Shown piece by piece: positions 52,029 to 60,355 of a stretch of 64,000 bases of DNA. Each line of letters starts with the position of its first letter. Within the stretch, counting starts at the first letter, position 1. The position numbers were made by a program, and so were the translations under genes. The DNA is from Coprothermobacter proteolyticus DSM 5265 (GTDB lineage Bacteria > Coprothermobacterota > Coprothermobacteria > Coprothermobacterales > Coprothermobacteraceae), in NCBI RefSeq assembly GCF_000020945.1, contig NC_011295.1, positions 1,302,001-1,366,000 on the forward strand. The letters run 5' to 3'. A model generated the notes under the pieces. The model did not search any database and was not told where the DNA came from. It saw only the letters and a program-made list of their open reading frames with translations.

Positions 52029-53048
52029 ATGGCAAAGTTCTCCTTTGAAGTTATGCAGGAGTGTGTTTACCCTTTCACTGTAAAGGAAAGCGAAGATCCT
52101 GATGTAATTCTGGGTTCAGCCTTCGGCGAAGACGTTGCTGTTACGCGAGTGGGAGACGATTTGCTGCTCTCACATGTCGACCCCATTGTCGGTGCCGTAA
52201 ATGGTATCGGCTGGCTTGCCGTTCACGTGGCATGCAACGACATTGCAGCAAGCGGTATAAAACCACGGTGGGTGCAGTTATTGGTCATGCTTCCATCGCT
52301 AGACCAGCCTGAGGAGTTAAAACAGATAATGTCAGATGCAGCGAGAGCAGCAGACAGCTTGAACGTTACTATTATAGGAGGGCACACAGAAGCCTCCAAT
52401 GGCCTCAGACGGCCCTTAGTCGCAGCCACTGCACTAGCGCCTGCCTGTGGCAAAAGAGTCGTAAGAACCAGCGGTGCTAAACCAGGGGACATCATCTATG
52501 TAACACGCGGAGTGGGGCTCGAAGGAACAGGCATTCTAGCTTCTGACTTCGCCGTTGAAGCAAGAAAACGCGGCCTAACTGACCAGGACCTAAACGAGGC
52601 TCTAAAACTACTTTCTTCTGTGAGCGTGGTGTCAGAAGCACTGAAGCTTGCAGACCTAGGCGCTACTGCCATGCACGATGTGACACGAGGTGGCATACTT
52701 GAAACATTGTTGGAAATAGCTTCCTGTTCCGGTGTATGCATGGAAGTAGATCGATCAAGAATTCCTGTGCCAGAAGTTGTCAAGCGCTTTGCTAATGCTT
52801 TCGAATTTGATCCACTAAAAATGATTTCCTCAGGCACCTTGGTGGCTACATTACCCCCTGAAATGTGCGAAACAGCCGAAGCGTTATTTGAAAACCAACC
52901 ATGCAAACTCTTTCGTATAGGCGTTGTGACAGAAGGAAGAGGTGTTCTTCTGCGTTCTGGCTCTGAAAGCCACCTTTACACACAAATAGCCTGTGAACAA
53001 GACGAATTAACTCGCATGTGGGCACTTCTAAGACCCGAAGGCAATTAA
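52029..53048 (+). CDS. AIR synthase-related (PurM/HypE-like) protein
   Basis: 339 residues. The PurM-fold marks are GSAFGEDVAVTRVGDDLLLSHVDPIVG, GWLAVHVACNDIAASGIKPRW, VTIIGGHTEASNGLRRP and DVTRGGILETLLEIA. It lacks the selenium-site Cys/Sec of SelD and the C-terminal Cys of HypE, so it belongs to the uncharacterised AIR-synthase-related group. Probably binds ATP. TGAGGTGA precedes the ATG, six bases after the radical SAM gene. Confidence 0.85.
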   Translation: MAKFSFEVMQECVYPFTVKESEDPDVILGSAFGEDVAVTRVGDDLLLSHVDPIVGAVNGIGWLAVHVACNDIAASGIKPRWVQLLVMLPSLDQPEELKQIMSDAARAADSLNVTIIGGHTEASNGLRRPLVAATALAPACGKRVVRTSGAKPGDIIYVTRGVGLEGTGILASDFAVEARKRGLTDQDLNEALKLLSSVSVVSEALKLADLGATAMHDVTRGGILETLLEIASCSGVCMEVDRSRIPVPEVVKRFANAFEFDPLKMISSGTLVATLPPEMCETAEALFENQPCKLFRIGVVTEGRGVLLRSGSESHLYTQIACEQDELTRMWALLRPEGN

Positions 53049-53178
53049 ACATGTAACAGGCAGAAGTATTATGAAAGGCTGTTTCCGCTGCTCGCCGCAG
53101 TTCGAGCAATACATTCTAGGCAGCACGGCGCTCTTTTCACCCATTCTATTCGTAAAGAAGAGCAGTTTCATGAAAAAG

Positions 53179-53187
53179 TGATATACT
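53179..53187 (+). promoter_or_regulatory. Extended -10 promoter of the exported-protein operon
   Basis: TGATATACT is an extended -10 element, about 77 bases before ATG 53264; the transcript would begin near 53194 and carry the GGGGGTGTTGTCCTC repeats. Confidence 0.5.
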
Positions 53188-53191
53188 AGGC

Positions 53192-53385
53192 TTACAAATG
53201 GGGGTGTTGTCCTCGGGGGTGTTGTCCTCGGGGGTGTTGTCGCCCGATGGGAGGCGTAAGATTATGAGAAACGTTAGGTTCTCAAGAGATGGATGGAAGG
53301 TTATGTTGGTTACAGTCATTATTCTTGCTCTTATCCTCACAGGTATGTTTACGCTAAGTTTTAAGCAACCCGCTGTGGCAAAAGC
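53192..53385. repeat. Duplicated leader and signal-peptide cassette, copy A
   Basis: This stretch is nearly identical to 55246-55423 (copy B), including the G-rich leader, ribosome site GGGAGGCG, ATG and the first ~35 codons. Copy B lacks one 15-bp unit. Confidence 0.9.
53200..53244. repeat. Three tandem 15-bp units in the leader
   Basis: GGGGGTGTTGTCCTC at 53200 and 53215, then GGGGGTGTTGTCGCC at 53230. The related leader at 55254 has only two imperfect units. Confidence 0.9.
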
Positions 53386-53974
53386 AGAAGTTGAGAAGAC
53401 TGAGGTAGAGTCATTGGTTAAGAAAGCAGCCCTGATTTTTGCCACTGCAGTTCCACATGATAAAACACTTACATCTAATGCAACAGTTACTGAACTAAAC
53501 ATTACAGATGGCGGCATAGAGGCCATCGTAAACACGGAATGTACCTTTCTCCTCGATTACAAGAGCCCTTATGATGAGCCTCACTTAAAAGGGAAAACAC
53601 AGTGGCTTGCGGAGAATAAGTCCAGACTCACAACAGAAGAGATAAACGTTGCTGAAACAGAAATAAAAATACATGAGGACTGGGTAAAGTGGGAAATGGA
53701 GGTTCCGTTCGGGTCCAGTGCCACTTATAAACTAACTGCTGCGAATTTACAAGAAGCCCGAAATGGAAACTTTACTGTGTACTTGTGGACTGATATCGAC
53801 AGAGTAAAAAACGGCACAGTACAGAACTGGATACCAAACAATATTTTTATACCAACTGACGAAGAAGCAACAAACAGAGCTTATGAAACATTTGGTGACT
53901 ACGTAAAACAACTAACACCAATTTACGCAGAAGCAGAGCAAACCGCGATAGAGAGGTTTGACAGTAAGGACTAA
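53264..53974 (+). CDS. Exported protein, intact member of a local family
   Basis: 236 residues. N-terminal RNVRFSRDGWK followed by a hydrophobic stretch (VMLVTVIILALILTGMF) that may be a signal peptide or membrane anchor; no lipobox. The mature part has no domain I recognise. GGGAGGCG precedes ATG 53264; an upstream ATG at 53198 in the same frame runs through the 15-bp repeats and lacks a ribosome site. Broken paralogs lie at 50207 and, by leader and signal only, at 55302. Followed after 17 bases by a lipoprotein gene, so they form an operon. Confidence 0.75.
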   Translation: MRNVRFSRDGWKVMLVTVIILALILTGMFTLSFKQPAVAKAEVEKTEVESLVKKAALIFATAVPHDKTLTSNATVTELNITDGGIEAIVNTECTFLLDYKSPYDEPHLKGKTQWLAENKSRLTTEEINVAETEIKIHEDWVKWEMEVPFGSSATYKLTAANLQEARNGNFTVYLWTDIDRVKNGTVQNWIPNNIFIPTDEEATNRAYETFGDYVKQLTPIYAEAEQTAIERFDSKD

Positions 53975-53991
53975 ATAAAGGGGGTATTATT

Positions 53992-55137
53992 ATGAAAAAA
54001 GGTAAAGTTTTAAAACGGTTATTTCCCATTTCTCTATGTGCTGTCTTACTTATACTTTCAGTCGGTTGCACCAGTACCACACCCACATCAACCTCCGTTG
54101 AATCGATACCGCTTTTTTTGCGCTACGTTGACGCTGTAAATAATCAGGAACAACTGCTAAAGCTAACATGGAACACCAAAACAGGCACTGTGGAAATGGA
54201 CACATCAACAACGCTAATGTTTCCCAACTACGCAAACGAGAGCAACTTTTGGGTAAGATTGAGTCCTTGGATCGGACTATCCTCGCAACCACCGAAACCT
54301 GTTTCAAATACTGCCATTTACTGGGATGGTTCGGACACTGCCACATTATTCACCACAGAAAAAGATCTTTTCGTCGGACTTCAGGAGAACAATCTTAAAG
54401 CGAATATTGTTAGCCTTACATCTACGTCGATGTGTAACCAGTACTTTAATATGACAAATTGCTATACTACACCAAACAAACTATATACCTTCGAGCAAGA
54501 CCTCTCTAACTCAACTATTTACAGATTCTCATCCACAGAAGCTGTCAAAACGACAGTGAGTGGTTACGCCATGGGCGTTGGCGCAGAAGGCAGCACTACC
54601 TATGTTCTGTCAGCCTCTGAAACACAATCGTCAACCGGACCTAATTCTTTTCTTAATATCCAGTTTATCAACGCTGATGGCTCTCTAATAGAAAAGAAAG
54701 TTGCAAACAGCGAAAGGAAAGAACCATACTCACTTCTGTCTGACGCAGGTGGTTGGGCAGCATTTGCAAACGGCAATTTTTACTCAAACACTGCTAAGGT
54801 AAATGCAAGCTCTGACAGCCCTAAATTTGAACTGGTGCAGTCGTTGGCTGACGCTTTCGAGATTATTTCTACGTCCACATCACTTGGATCATTTGGCGGG
54901 CCTTACCCATCCCCAGCTTTTTACGGATATAAAGGCTACACGATTGTTGTAGGAAGCACATTCAGCCCGGATGAAATTACCGTTGCTTTGTTAAATGACG
55001 AAAAATTGGTCGCTTTTGTGCTGATTACGCCGATTGATACTGCTGAAACAAACTTTGTCACCTACGATGCCACAGGTAAGCAGCTCAATACCTACAGCAT
55101 CCAAACGCCGCTTCAAGTTGTTGTGCCTCAATCATAA
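53992..55137 (+). CDS. Lipoprotein, paralog of the one at 47445
   Basis: 381 residues. Signal peptide with lipobox LSVGC (Cys26), then a beta-rich surface domain unknown to me. Matches the protein at 47445 at both ends and through the middle (ISTSTSLGSFGG is unique to this one). AAAGGGGG precedes the ATG. Second gene of a two-gene unit with the exported protein; ends at a strong terminator. Confidence 0.75.
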   Translation: MKKGKVLKRLFPISLCAVLLILSVGCTSTTPTSTSVESIPLFLRYVDAVNNQEQLLKLTWNTKTGTVEMDTSTTLMFPNYANESNFWVRLSPWIGLSSQPPKPVSNTAIYWDGSDTATLFTTEKDLFVGLQENNLKANIVSLTSTSMCNQYFNMTNCYTTPNKLYTFEQDLSNSTIYRFSSTEAVKTTVSGYAMGVGAEGSTTYVLSASETQSSTGPNSFLNIQFINADGSLIEKKVANSERKEPYSLLSDAGGWAAFANGNFYSNTAKVNASSDSPKFELVQSLADAFEIISTSTSLGSFGGPYPSPAFYGYKGYTIVVGSTFSPDEITVALLNDEKLVAFVLITPIDTAETNFVTYDATGKQLNTYSIQTPLQVVVPQS

Positions 55138-55149
55138 CAAGGTTCTTAA

Positions 55150-55198
55150 GGGGGCTGGCAACCCATGCGTTGTCAGCCCCCGTTTCTAATTTTTTGTT
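55150..55198 (+). terminator. Rho-independent terminator after the lipoprotein gene
   Basis: GGGGGCTGGCAAC and GTTGTCAGCCCCC form a 13-bp stem with one G-U and a six-base loop, followed by GTTTCTAATTTTTT. Confidence 0.9.
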
Positions 55199-55245
55199 GT
55201 TATTCCTAAAGGGCAACAGTTTCATAAAAATGTGGTGCATTCCTT

Positions 55246-55423
55246 TTACAAATGGGGGTGTTGTCCTCGAGGTGTTGTCGCCCGATGGGGGGCGTAAGAT
55301 TATGAGAAACGTTAGGTTCTCAAGGGATGGATGGAAGGCTATGTTGGTTACAGTCATTATTCTTGCTCTTATCCTCACAGGTATGTTCACACTAAGTGTT
55401 AGAACACCCGCTGTAGCAAAGGC
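55246..55423. repeat. Duplicated leader and signal-peptide cassette, copy B
   Basis: Near-identical to 53192-53385 up to codon ~37 of the coding part, then the two sequences diverge abruptly. Confidence 0.9.
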
Positions 55424-55677
55424 GTCTACTCCTGAAAAATCTTCAAGTGCAGTAATATTGGTTGAACAAAAACATTATGCCGAGAGCAGCCATGACTAAC
55501 AACGCCGTAGGCGAAAAAGAAAGAAACGACTTTGGGTCAAATCAAAAACCAGGTTCGGACTTGCGTTACAGAATATTAGATCTGGATACCCAGTACATGC
55601 AAGAACTTACAGGTAACCCTTATAACTTAGTTTATGGTAGGACATGGCTACAGGTGACTCAATACAATCCAGAATAG
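55302..55677 (+). pseudogene. Signal cassette fused to an unrelated, frameshifted sequence
   Basis: ATG 55302 starts the same ~40-residue signal region as 53264 (RNVRFSRDGWKAMLVTVIIL), then ASTPEKSSSAVILVEQKHY and a TGA at 55497. A second frame, open from 55462 to TAG 55677 (KERNDFGSNQKPGSDLRYR, DLDTQYMQELTGN), has coding-like composition and no start or ribosome site of its own, so a frameshift near 55475 is likely. A 65-residue product from the first frame is possible. Confidence 0.55.
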
Positions 55678-55688
55678 AACACGAAGCT

Positions 55689-56831
55689 ATGAGGGCAATG
55701 TTCAAAACTACGTATAAAATTTTAGTCACAGTAGCTTTAGTGCTGTGTATAAGCTGCGCCAGTCCAGTGGCGCATAGATCTGCAGAGCATGAATGGATAC
55801 TATGTACCACCGTAATTTCAGAGGAAAAATCAGGGCAGCGCGAGGCGGCCGTTTTCATTTGGGATGTACAAAAGTTAATTAATAAAGAAGCTCCTGAGCT
55901 CCATCTTTTATGGCATGGATTGCGAGGAGCAAGGCCTGAGGCTGCTTTGTCGCCTGATGTCAAGACGTTGGCGGTTGCCTATTGGAACTATCAAATGGAT
56001 GCTAAAATAACTTCGCTGGTGAATCTCAATACAGGACACATAGAGGATCTAACTAAAACACCAGGTGAAGAGTACGATCTAATTTGGCTAAATCAGAATG
56101 AACTTTTCTTGTACCATGCGCCACATTCACCAGATTTGCCCGATGTTTTGCAGGTATGGAACACAAAGGAGAAAAAACTATTGAAAGAGTTCAAATGGAG
56201 CGATATCTTTGCGCCGCCAAGTGGTGCTATTCCATCTTTCTTTTCTATTGCACCTTCTGCAATTGGTAATGAAATAAAGGTAGTAGGATGGGTAAAAGAA
56301 AATAAGTCGCAGTTCTATTTCTCTAACGAGGAGAACGCCACAGTTATCTACTCGCCAACTTATCCTTATCAAATTGCGTCACTGGACAAACATACCTTAA
56401 AGATCACTTCTACGGTGTCATACCCCGCAGAGATAAACAATCTTCCTTCTCCTCCCAGACAAGACTTGGACTACAATGGAAAAGACATTTATGCTTTCAT
56501 CACACAAGTATCTCCAATAAAAAGCACTTGGGATTCCGCGATAAATGAGATTGTCGTAGTGAAGCAAGGAGAAGATGGCAAGTTTACTAAAATCTATGAA
56601 ATTCCTAACAGTGATAAGGCTGTGACATTCGATTCGGTGCTTTTCATAAATGAGGATTACCTCATCTACAATTTTATGAGTTACAAGAATGGAAATCCTG
56701 TGTATAACATCGGCATACTCAACGTCAAGAACTTCAACCAATGGTCATTTATACCTACATGGCATGGTGAAAACATAATGCTAGTAAACTACAGAACAAC
56801 ACCAGCTGGTTGGTCTCCTGATCTTAAATGA
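55689..56831 (+). CDS. Lipoprotein of unknown function
   Basis: 380 residues from ATG 55689 (MRAMFKTT); ATG 55698 is also possible. Signal peptide with lipobox VLCISC. The mature part shows short WD/beta-propeller-like segments (LWHGLRGARPEAALSPDVK, LAVAYWNYQMDAKITSLV) that suggest a propeller, not proven. No clear ribosome site. The C-terminal end runs into a fragment of another lipoprotein family in a different frame at 56808, so its tail may have been replaced. Confidence 0.6.
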   Translation: MRAMFKTTYKILVTVALVLCISCASPVAHRSAEHEWILCTTVISEEKSGQREAAVFIWDVQKLINKEAPELHLLWHGLRGARPEAALSPDVKTLAVAYWNYQMDAKITSLVNLNTGHIEDLTKTPGEEYDLIWLNQNELFLYHAPHSPDLPDVLQVWNTKEKKLLKEFKWSDIFAPPSGAIPSFFSIAPSAIGNEIKVVGWVKENKSQFYFSNEENATVIYSPTYPYQIASLDKHTLKITSTVSYPAEINNLPSPPRQDLDYNGKDIYAFITQVSPIKSTWDSAINEIVVVKQGEDGKFTKIYEIPNSDKAVTFDSVLFINEDYLIYNFMSYKNGNPVYNIGILNVKNFNQWSFIPTWHGENIMLVNYRTTPAGWSPDLK

Positions 56832-57006
56832 ATTTCCAGAAGGGTCAGTAGCCACGCTTGTAACCCTTGACTTCATAAACCATAACCGTGCTAAGCTGAC
56901 AGAGTTAGCCATAACACGCGATATTCTTCTTAGCTGCAATGCTAAACAGCTCAAAAATTATCCCATAGACACACCTGACAAAGTTATTGTCCCTGATTCA
57001 CCGTAA
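56808..57006 (+). pseudogene. Remnant of the 47445/53992 lipoprotein family with an internal deletion
   Basis: In the +1 frame relative to the gene before it, EGSVATLVTLDFINHN resembles the middle of the family (SATMSIILDIINPD in the protein at 47445), then jumps to NAKQLKNYPIDTPDKVIVPD, which matches the family's C-terminus (GKQLNSYAINTPESVVVP). About 150 codons between are missing. Ends at TAA 57004. Confidence 0.6.
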
Positions 57007-57324
57007 AAGACAAAAAGCTCGGCAAAAGATAGATGCCTGTATCACAGAGCTATGACCAATAAGAAACACTTGGGACTACTCTAAAAATGAGACTACTTTT
57101 CATGAAACAGGAAAAAACGAGGTAAGTCAACTAAGTCGCATATATGTCGCTTTGGTTTCTCGTGAAAAATTTTAAGCAACTGTTCTTTACGCCAATGTGG
57201 CAAGGTGCAACACAGCTACTTCACTTACTCTTTAAAACATGTTATTTTTAATTTGCTCCTTGAGAAGGTAGACAAAGTCAAGACAGGAGTAGGTGCACAG
57301 TTACGAACTAATCATACCTTCTTT
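57007..57324. other. Intergenic region without a supported gene
   Basis: 318 bases. I see no coding frame. AAAAGCTCGGC at ~57011 echoes the A-run and first arm of the terminator at 58158 without a matching second arm. Confidence 0.4.
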
Positions 57325-57885
57325 TCAGATTTTAACTTGGTAGCGCGAATAGATAACATCTAACCAAATAATTAACGCCGCGAACGCACAATACACAATC
57401 AGGCTATCTGGGAACAAAACTACAACAAAACCGATGAGAGCACAGACATAAAACAAATTGATCAATGCTTCCACGTTTTCTTTATATAAAAGAGAAAGTG
57501 CAAATATGTTGAACATCATAGTCGTAGCCCCGTAGCCCACAAAGCAATTTCTGAAAACCTCAACGGTATTTAACGGACCTATAATTCCTCTGTCATTGAG
57601 ATAAGCTATGAGAAACGCAGTTCCCACACCAGCAAAGAAGAGCAATATCATAAATACGAAACCTTTTGCTATCGCTTTGTATTCACTCGCTTCCACAGGT
57701 AATGAATCGGTATAGTTCCTCCTCTCAAAAAGTAGAACAGAATAGATATCACATAAGAATGCCACAATTACTAATGCAATAGTGAAAGCATTAGGATCCT
57801 TGGCAGCTGCATAGGCAGCAAGGCCAACTAATGAAAATCCATTTATTGAAGTAATCCTTCCCTTAAAATCGCCTCTTTTTTCCAT
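57325..57885 (-). CDS. Unknown integral membrane protein
   Basis: 186 residues with about six membrane helices (for example FSLVGLAAYAAA, ALVIVAFLCDIYSVLLF, FVFMILLFFAGVGTAFLIAYL, LINLFYVCALIGFVVVLF). No recognised family. GGGAGGGT precedes the ATG, so it is likely expressed. It is alone on the minus strand. Confidence 0.65.
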   Translation of the reverse strand: MEKRGDFKGRITSINGFSLVGLAAYAAAKDPNAFTIALVIVAFLCDIYSVLLFERRNYTDSLPVEASEYKAIAKGFVFMILLFFAGVGTAFLIAYLNDRGIIGPLNTVEVFRNCFVGYGATTMMFNIFALSLLYKENVEALINLFYVCALIGFVVVLFPDSLIVYCAFAALIIWLDVIYSRYQVKI

Positions 57886-58157
57886 AGACCCTCCCTTTTG
57901 TCAATCCAAATTGTATTTCACTCTTTCTGTGAATCGAAATCAAACAACAGAAATAACAAAAACCTGCAAAACCACACTTGCTGACAATACCTTCTTAAAC
58001 CCAGCACTTTCGCTCGCCCTCACTATTACCCCCTTTATAGGCTCCCCACTCCGAAGCCCATTTAATGGCAAGTTTAACACAGGTCAGTATGAACATAAAC
58101 TACAAGCAGGTGATCCCAACCCATCTCTAAAGGACTCAACCTTCTCAGCGGTTTCGT
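57886..58157. other. Intergenic region without a supported gene
   Basis: 272 bases. A plus-strand frame from 57911 is open but starts without a ribosome site and runs into the terminator of the deacetylase gene, so I reject it. A 44-codon minus-strand frame (LNLPLNGL ...) is coding-like but has no start; nothing firm. Confidence 0.35.
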
Positions 58158-58195
58158 ACAAAAAAGCTCGGCAAAGAATGAATTCTCTGCCGAGC
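58158..58195 (-). terminator. Terminator of the deacetylase gene (minus strand)
   Basis: On the minus strand GCTCGGCA and TGCCGAGC close a stem extended by AGAAT/ATTCT, followed by TTTTTTG. It lies 25 bases after the stop codon. Confidence 0.9.
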
Positions 58196-58220
58196 CGGGT
58201 TATAAACAATTTCTGATTTA

Positions 58221-59183
58221 CTACGGTATCTCGTCTAGGGTGCCAAAACGGTAACCTTGGGCTTTTATGTCTTTAATGAGCTTATCTAGTATCTGAATGT
58301 CATCGGGCGATACAGCATGCAAGAGGATAACCGCTCCATTGTGCAGGCGGCTCATAACCGTGTTATAGGCTTCATCTGGTCCACCTTTTAAGGGTACCCA
58401 GTCTGCCATGGCAATGCTCCAAAAAACAGTTCGGTAACCAAGAGCGTTTGTCACACATAGTGACCTTTCACTGTATTCGCCGCTAGGTGGCCTAAGGTAT
58501 TTCATCTGTTGGTTTGTGATCCCAGCATACATCTGAGCAAGCCTGTTTATTTCATCAGCGGCTTTCTCGTAGCTCACGGTTGGCAAACTCACGTGGTTCA
58601 CCGTGTGGTTCCCCACGATGTGCCCTTCATCTACCATGCGCTTGACTAAAGCAGGCTCGCTCTTTACGAAGGCGCCTGTAATAAAAAACGCAGCTTTAAC
58701 ATCATTGCCTTTAAGGATATCCAGTATATTTGCTGTATTACCTGCTTCATAGCCCTCATCAAAGGTGAGGTAAACCACCTTTTCACTGGTGTTGCCTGTA
58801 AAAATGGCATGGTATTTATCTAACAGCTCTTTTGCCTTAGCTCCAATATCAGGTATTTGGTGGTTGGGTAGTATCCTCATGCCCCATCCGTACTTTGTAT
58901 TATCCAAGGAACCTGGGCAGGCTGTCTCAAGCTCGCTCACTTCCACTGTCTCCTCGGGTGGCGATTCCGTTGGCTCAGTCTCTTCACTAGTGCCTGTAGA
59001 CTGCTCTGAAGGAGTCTCTGTGTGAGGCACTGTTGGCGTAGGCGGTGTAGTGGGCGTGTTATCTACCACGTTGCCACCTGAAGGAGCAGGCTTTGGCGTT
59101 TCTCCAAAATAAGAGCCCAAAGCGAAAGCACCAACCAACAAAGACAAAACTATGAGTGCCACAAGAACCGCTTTCCCTTTCAC
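58221..59183 (-). CDS. pdaA: PdaA-like polysaccharide deacetylase (peptidoglycan N-acetylmuramic acid deacetylase type)
   Basis: 320 residues. N-terminal signal/anchor (AVLVALIVLSLLVGAFALG), a Thr/Pro/Glu-rich linker (~28-85), then the NodB fold: VYLTFDEGYEAGNT (motif 1, metal Asp followed by Glu), EGHIVGNHTVNH (motif 2, His pair), YLRPPSGEYSERSL (motif 3), TVFWSIAMADW and LLHAVS. The order and the FDxGYE and LRPPxG motifs match PdaA more than PgdA. GTG start behind GCGGTGAT. Acts outside the membrane on wall glycan; the linker suggests it spans the wall. Confidence 0.88.
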   Translation of the reverse strand: MKGKAVLVALIVLSLLVGAFALGSYFGETPKPAPSGGNVVDNTPTTPPTPTVPHTETPSEQSTGTSEETEPTESPPEETVEVSELETACPGSLDNTKYGWGMRILPNHQIPDIGAKAKELLDKYHAIFTGNTSEKVVYLTFDEGYEAGNTANILDILKGNDVKAAFFITGAFVKSEPALVKRMVDEGHIVGNHTVNHVSLPTVSYEKAADEINRLAQMYAGITNQQMKYLRPPSGEYSERSLCVTNALGYRTVFWSIAMADWVPLKGGPDEAYNTVMSRLHNGAVILLHAVSPDDIQILDKLIKDIKAQGYRFGTLDEIP

Positions 59184-59251
59184 CTTATCACCGCCTTACC
59201 ACAATACTATACCCAACCCGCATTGCATGGCACATAATTAAGGTAAATGGG

Positions 59252-59257
59252 TATACT
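59252..59257 (+). promoter_or_regulatory. Possible -10 element for msrBA
   Basis: TATACT about 80 bases before the preferred start; TTGCAT at 22 bases is too far for a good -35. Confidence 0.3.
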
Positions 59258-59331
59258 AAGAGTTGATATGGCTAAATTGCATGTTTCAATTTTCGAATTC
59301 TCTTTTTCACATGAAGGAGGCTTTTAAAGCA

Positions 59332-60204
59332 GTGGAAAATAAAGATTTTTCCGAGTTAGAAAGAAAAGTCATGTTCGAGAAAGCCACTGAACTGCCTTTC
59401 ACTGGGGAATACTACGACTTCTTTGAAGAAGGTATTTATGTGTGCAAGAACTGTGGCTTACCTTTGTACCGCTCTCAGGACAAGTTTCATTCTGGATGCG
59501 GCTGGCCAAGTTTTGACGATGAAGTACCAGGAGCAGTCTTACGCCAGCCCGACAAGGACGGAGTAAGAACGGAACTTGTATGCGGCTACTGCGGTGCGCA
59601 CTTGGGACATGTATTCACAGGCGAAGGTTTTACTAAGAAAGATACGCGTCACTGTGTAAACTCAGTTTCTTTGAAGTTTCTCCCCAAAGGCCAAAAACCG
59701 GAAAAGGAACAGATATTCTTTGCAGCAGGTTGCTTCTGGGGCGTAGAACATCTTTTCAAGCAGTGCGAAGGCGTGTTAGACACACAAGTAGGTTTCATGG
59801 GCGGACACACAGACCACCCCACTTACGAGGAAGTTTGCACTGGTACTACTGGGCATGCTGAAACTGTGAGGGTGGTCTACGACACAAAAGTTGACGTGGA
59901 AAACTTAATCAAGTATTTCTTTGAAATACACGATTTTACACAAGTTAATAGGCAAGGTCCAGACTGGGGTAAGCAATACCGCAGTGTGATTTTCTACACC
60001 AGTGAAGAACAAAAACAAAAAGCAGAAAAAATAAAAGCATTACTTTCCCAAAAGTATAAGGTAGCTACCAGCATAGAGAAGGCGTCCACTTTTTGGCCAG
60101 CCGAGGATTACCACCAAGACCACTACGACAAGACAGGTAAGACCCCTTACTGCCACTACAGAAGAGCAATTTTCGGCAAAGACATTCCCATTTCTTTGGA
60201 TTAA
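59332..60204 (+). CDS. msrAB: Methionine sulfoxide reductase MsrB-MsrA fusion
   Basis: 290 residues. Residues ~1-130 are MsrB: two zinc CxxC pairs (CKNCG, CGYCG), SGCGWPSF and the catalytic Cys in TRHCVNSVSLKF. Residues ~140-290 are MsrA: FFAAGCFWGVEHLF (catalytic Cys), GFMGGHTDHPTYEEVC, GHAETVRVVYD and YHQDHYDK. It reduces both diastereomers of methionine sulfoxide, with MsrB first. GTG 59332 follows AAGGAGG by 11 bases; ATG 59311 (three bases before AAGGAGG) is the alternative. No signal peptide. Confidence 0.93.
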   Translation: MENKDFSELERKVMFEKATELPFTGEYYDFFEEGIYVCKNCGLPLYRSQDKFHSGCGWPSFDDEVPGAVLRQPDKDGVRTELVCGYCGAHLGHVFTGEGFTKKDTRHCVNSVSLKFLPKGQKPEKEQIFFAAGCFWGVEHLFKQCEGVLDTQVGFMGGHTDHPTYEEVCTGTTGHAETVRVVYDTKVDVENLIKYFFEIHDFTQVNRQGPDWGKQYRSVIFYTSEEQKQKAEKIKALLSQKYKVATSIEKASTFWPAEDYHQDHYDKTGKTPYCHYRRAIFGKDIPISLD

Positions 60205-60208
60205 CAAA

Positions 60209-60250
60209 ACTCCGACCTTCCTGAACTTTCACAGTTAGGAGGGCCGGAGT
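60209..60250. terminator. Hairpin after msrBA
   Basis: ACTCCG (60209-60214) and CGGAGT (60245-60250) close a long imperfect stem (CCTTCCTGAACT with AGTTAGGAGGG). The minus strand is followed by TTTTG; the plus strand has a C-rich tail, so it is at best a weak plus-strand terminator. Confidence 0.5.
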
Positions 60251-60355
60251 GCCCCGTCCTCATCTTCCCTTTATGGCCTCGCTGTATATTTTAACACAAC
60301 CATAACATTGGCTTTCGGTTAAAATAAACTACGTAAGTAGTTGAAAGGAGGAAAC

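Noticed and set aside
52029-53048. SelD or HypE as the name for the AIR-synthase-like gene
   Set aside because: The N-terminal Cys/Sec-bearing loop of SelD and the C-terminal Cys of HypE are absent.
53087-53112. TGCTCG-CCGCAGTT-CGAGCA hairpin after the AIR-synthase-like gene as a terminator
   Set aside because: Only six base pairs and no T-run follow it.
53198-53263. Longer N-terminus of the exported protein through the 15-bp repeats (MGVLSSGVLSS)
   Set aside because: The upstream ATG has no ribosome site and is only about four bases from the expected transcript start, whereas ATG 53264 has GGGAGGCG; in copy B the repeat length is not a multiple that keeps the same frame.
57911-58216. Plus-strand 101-codon frame upstream of the deacetylase terminator
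   Set aside because: No ribosome site, and it runs through the minus-strand terminator at 58158.
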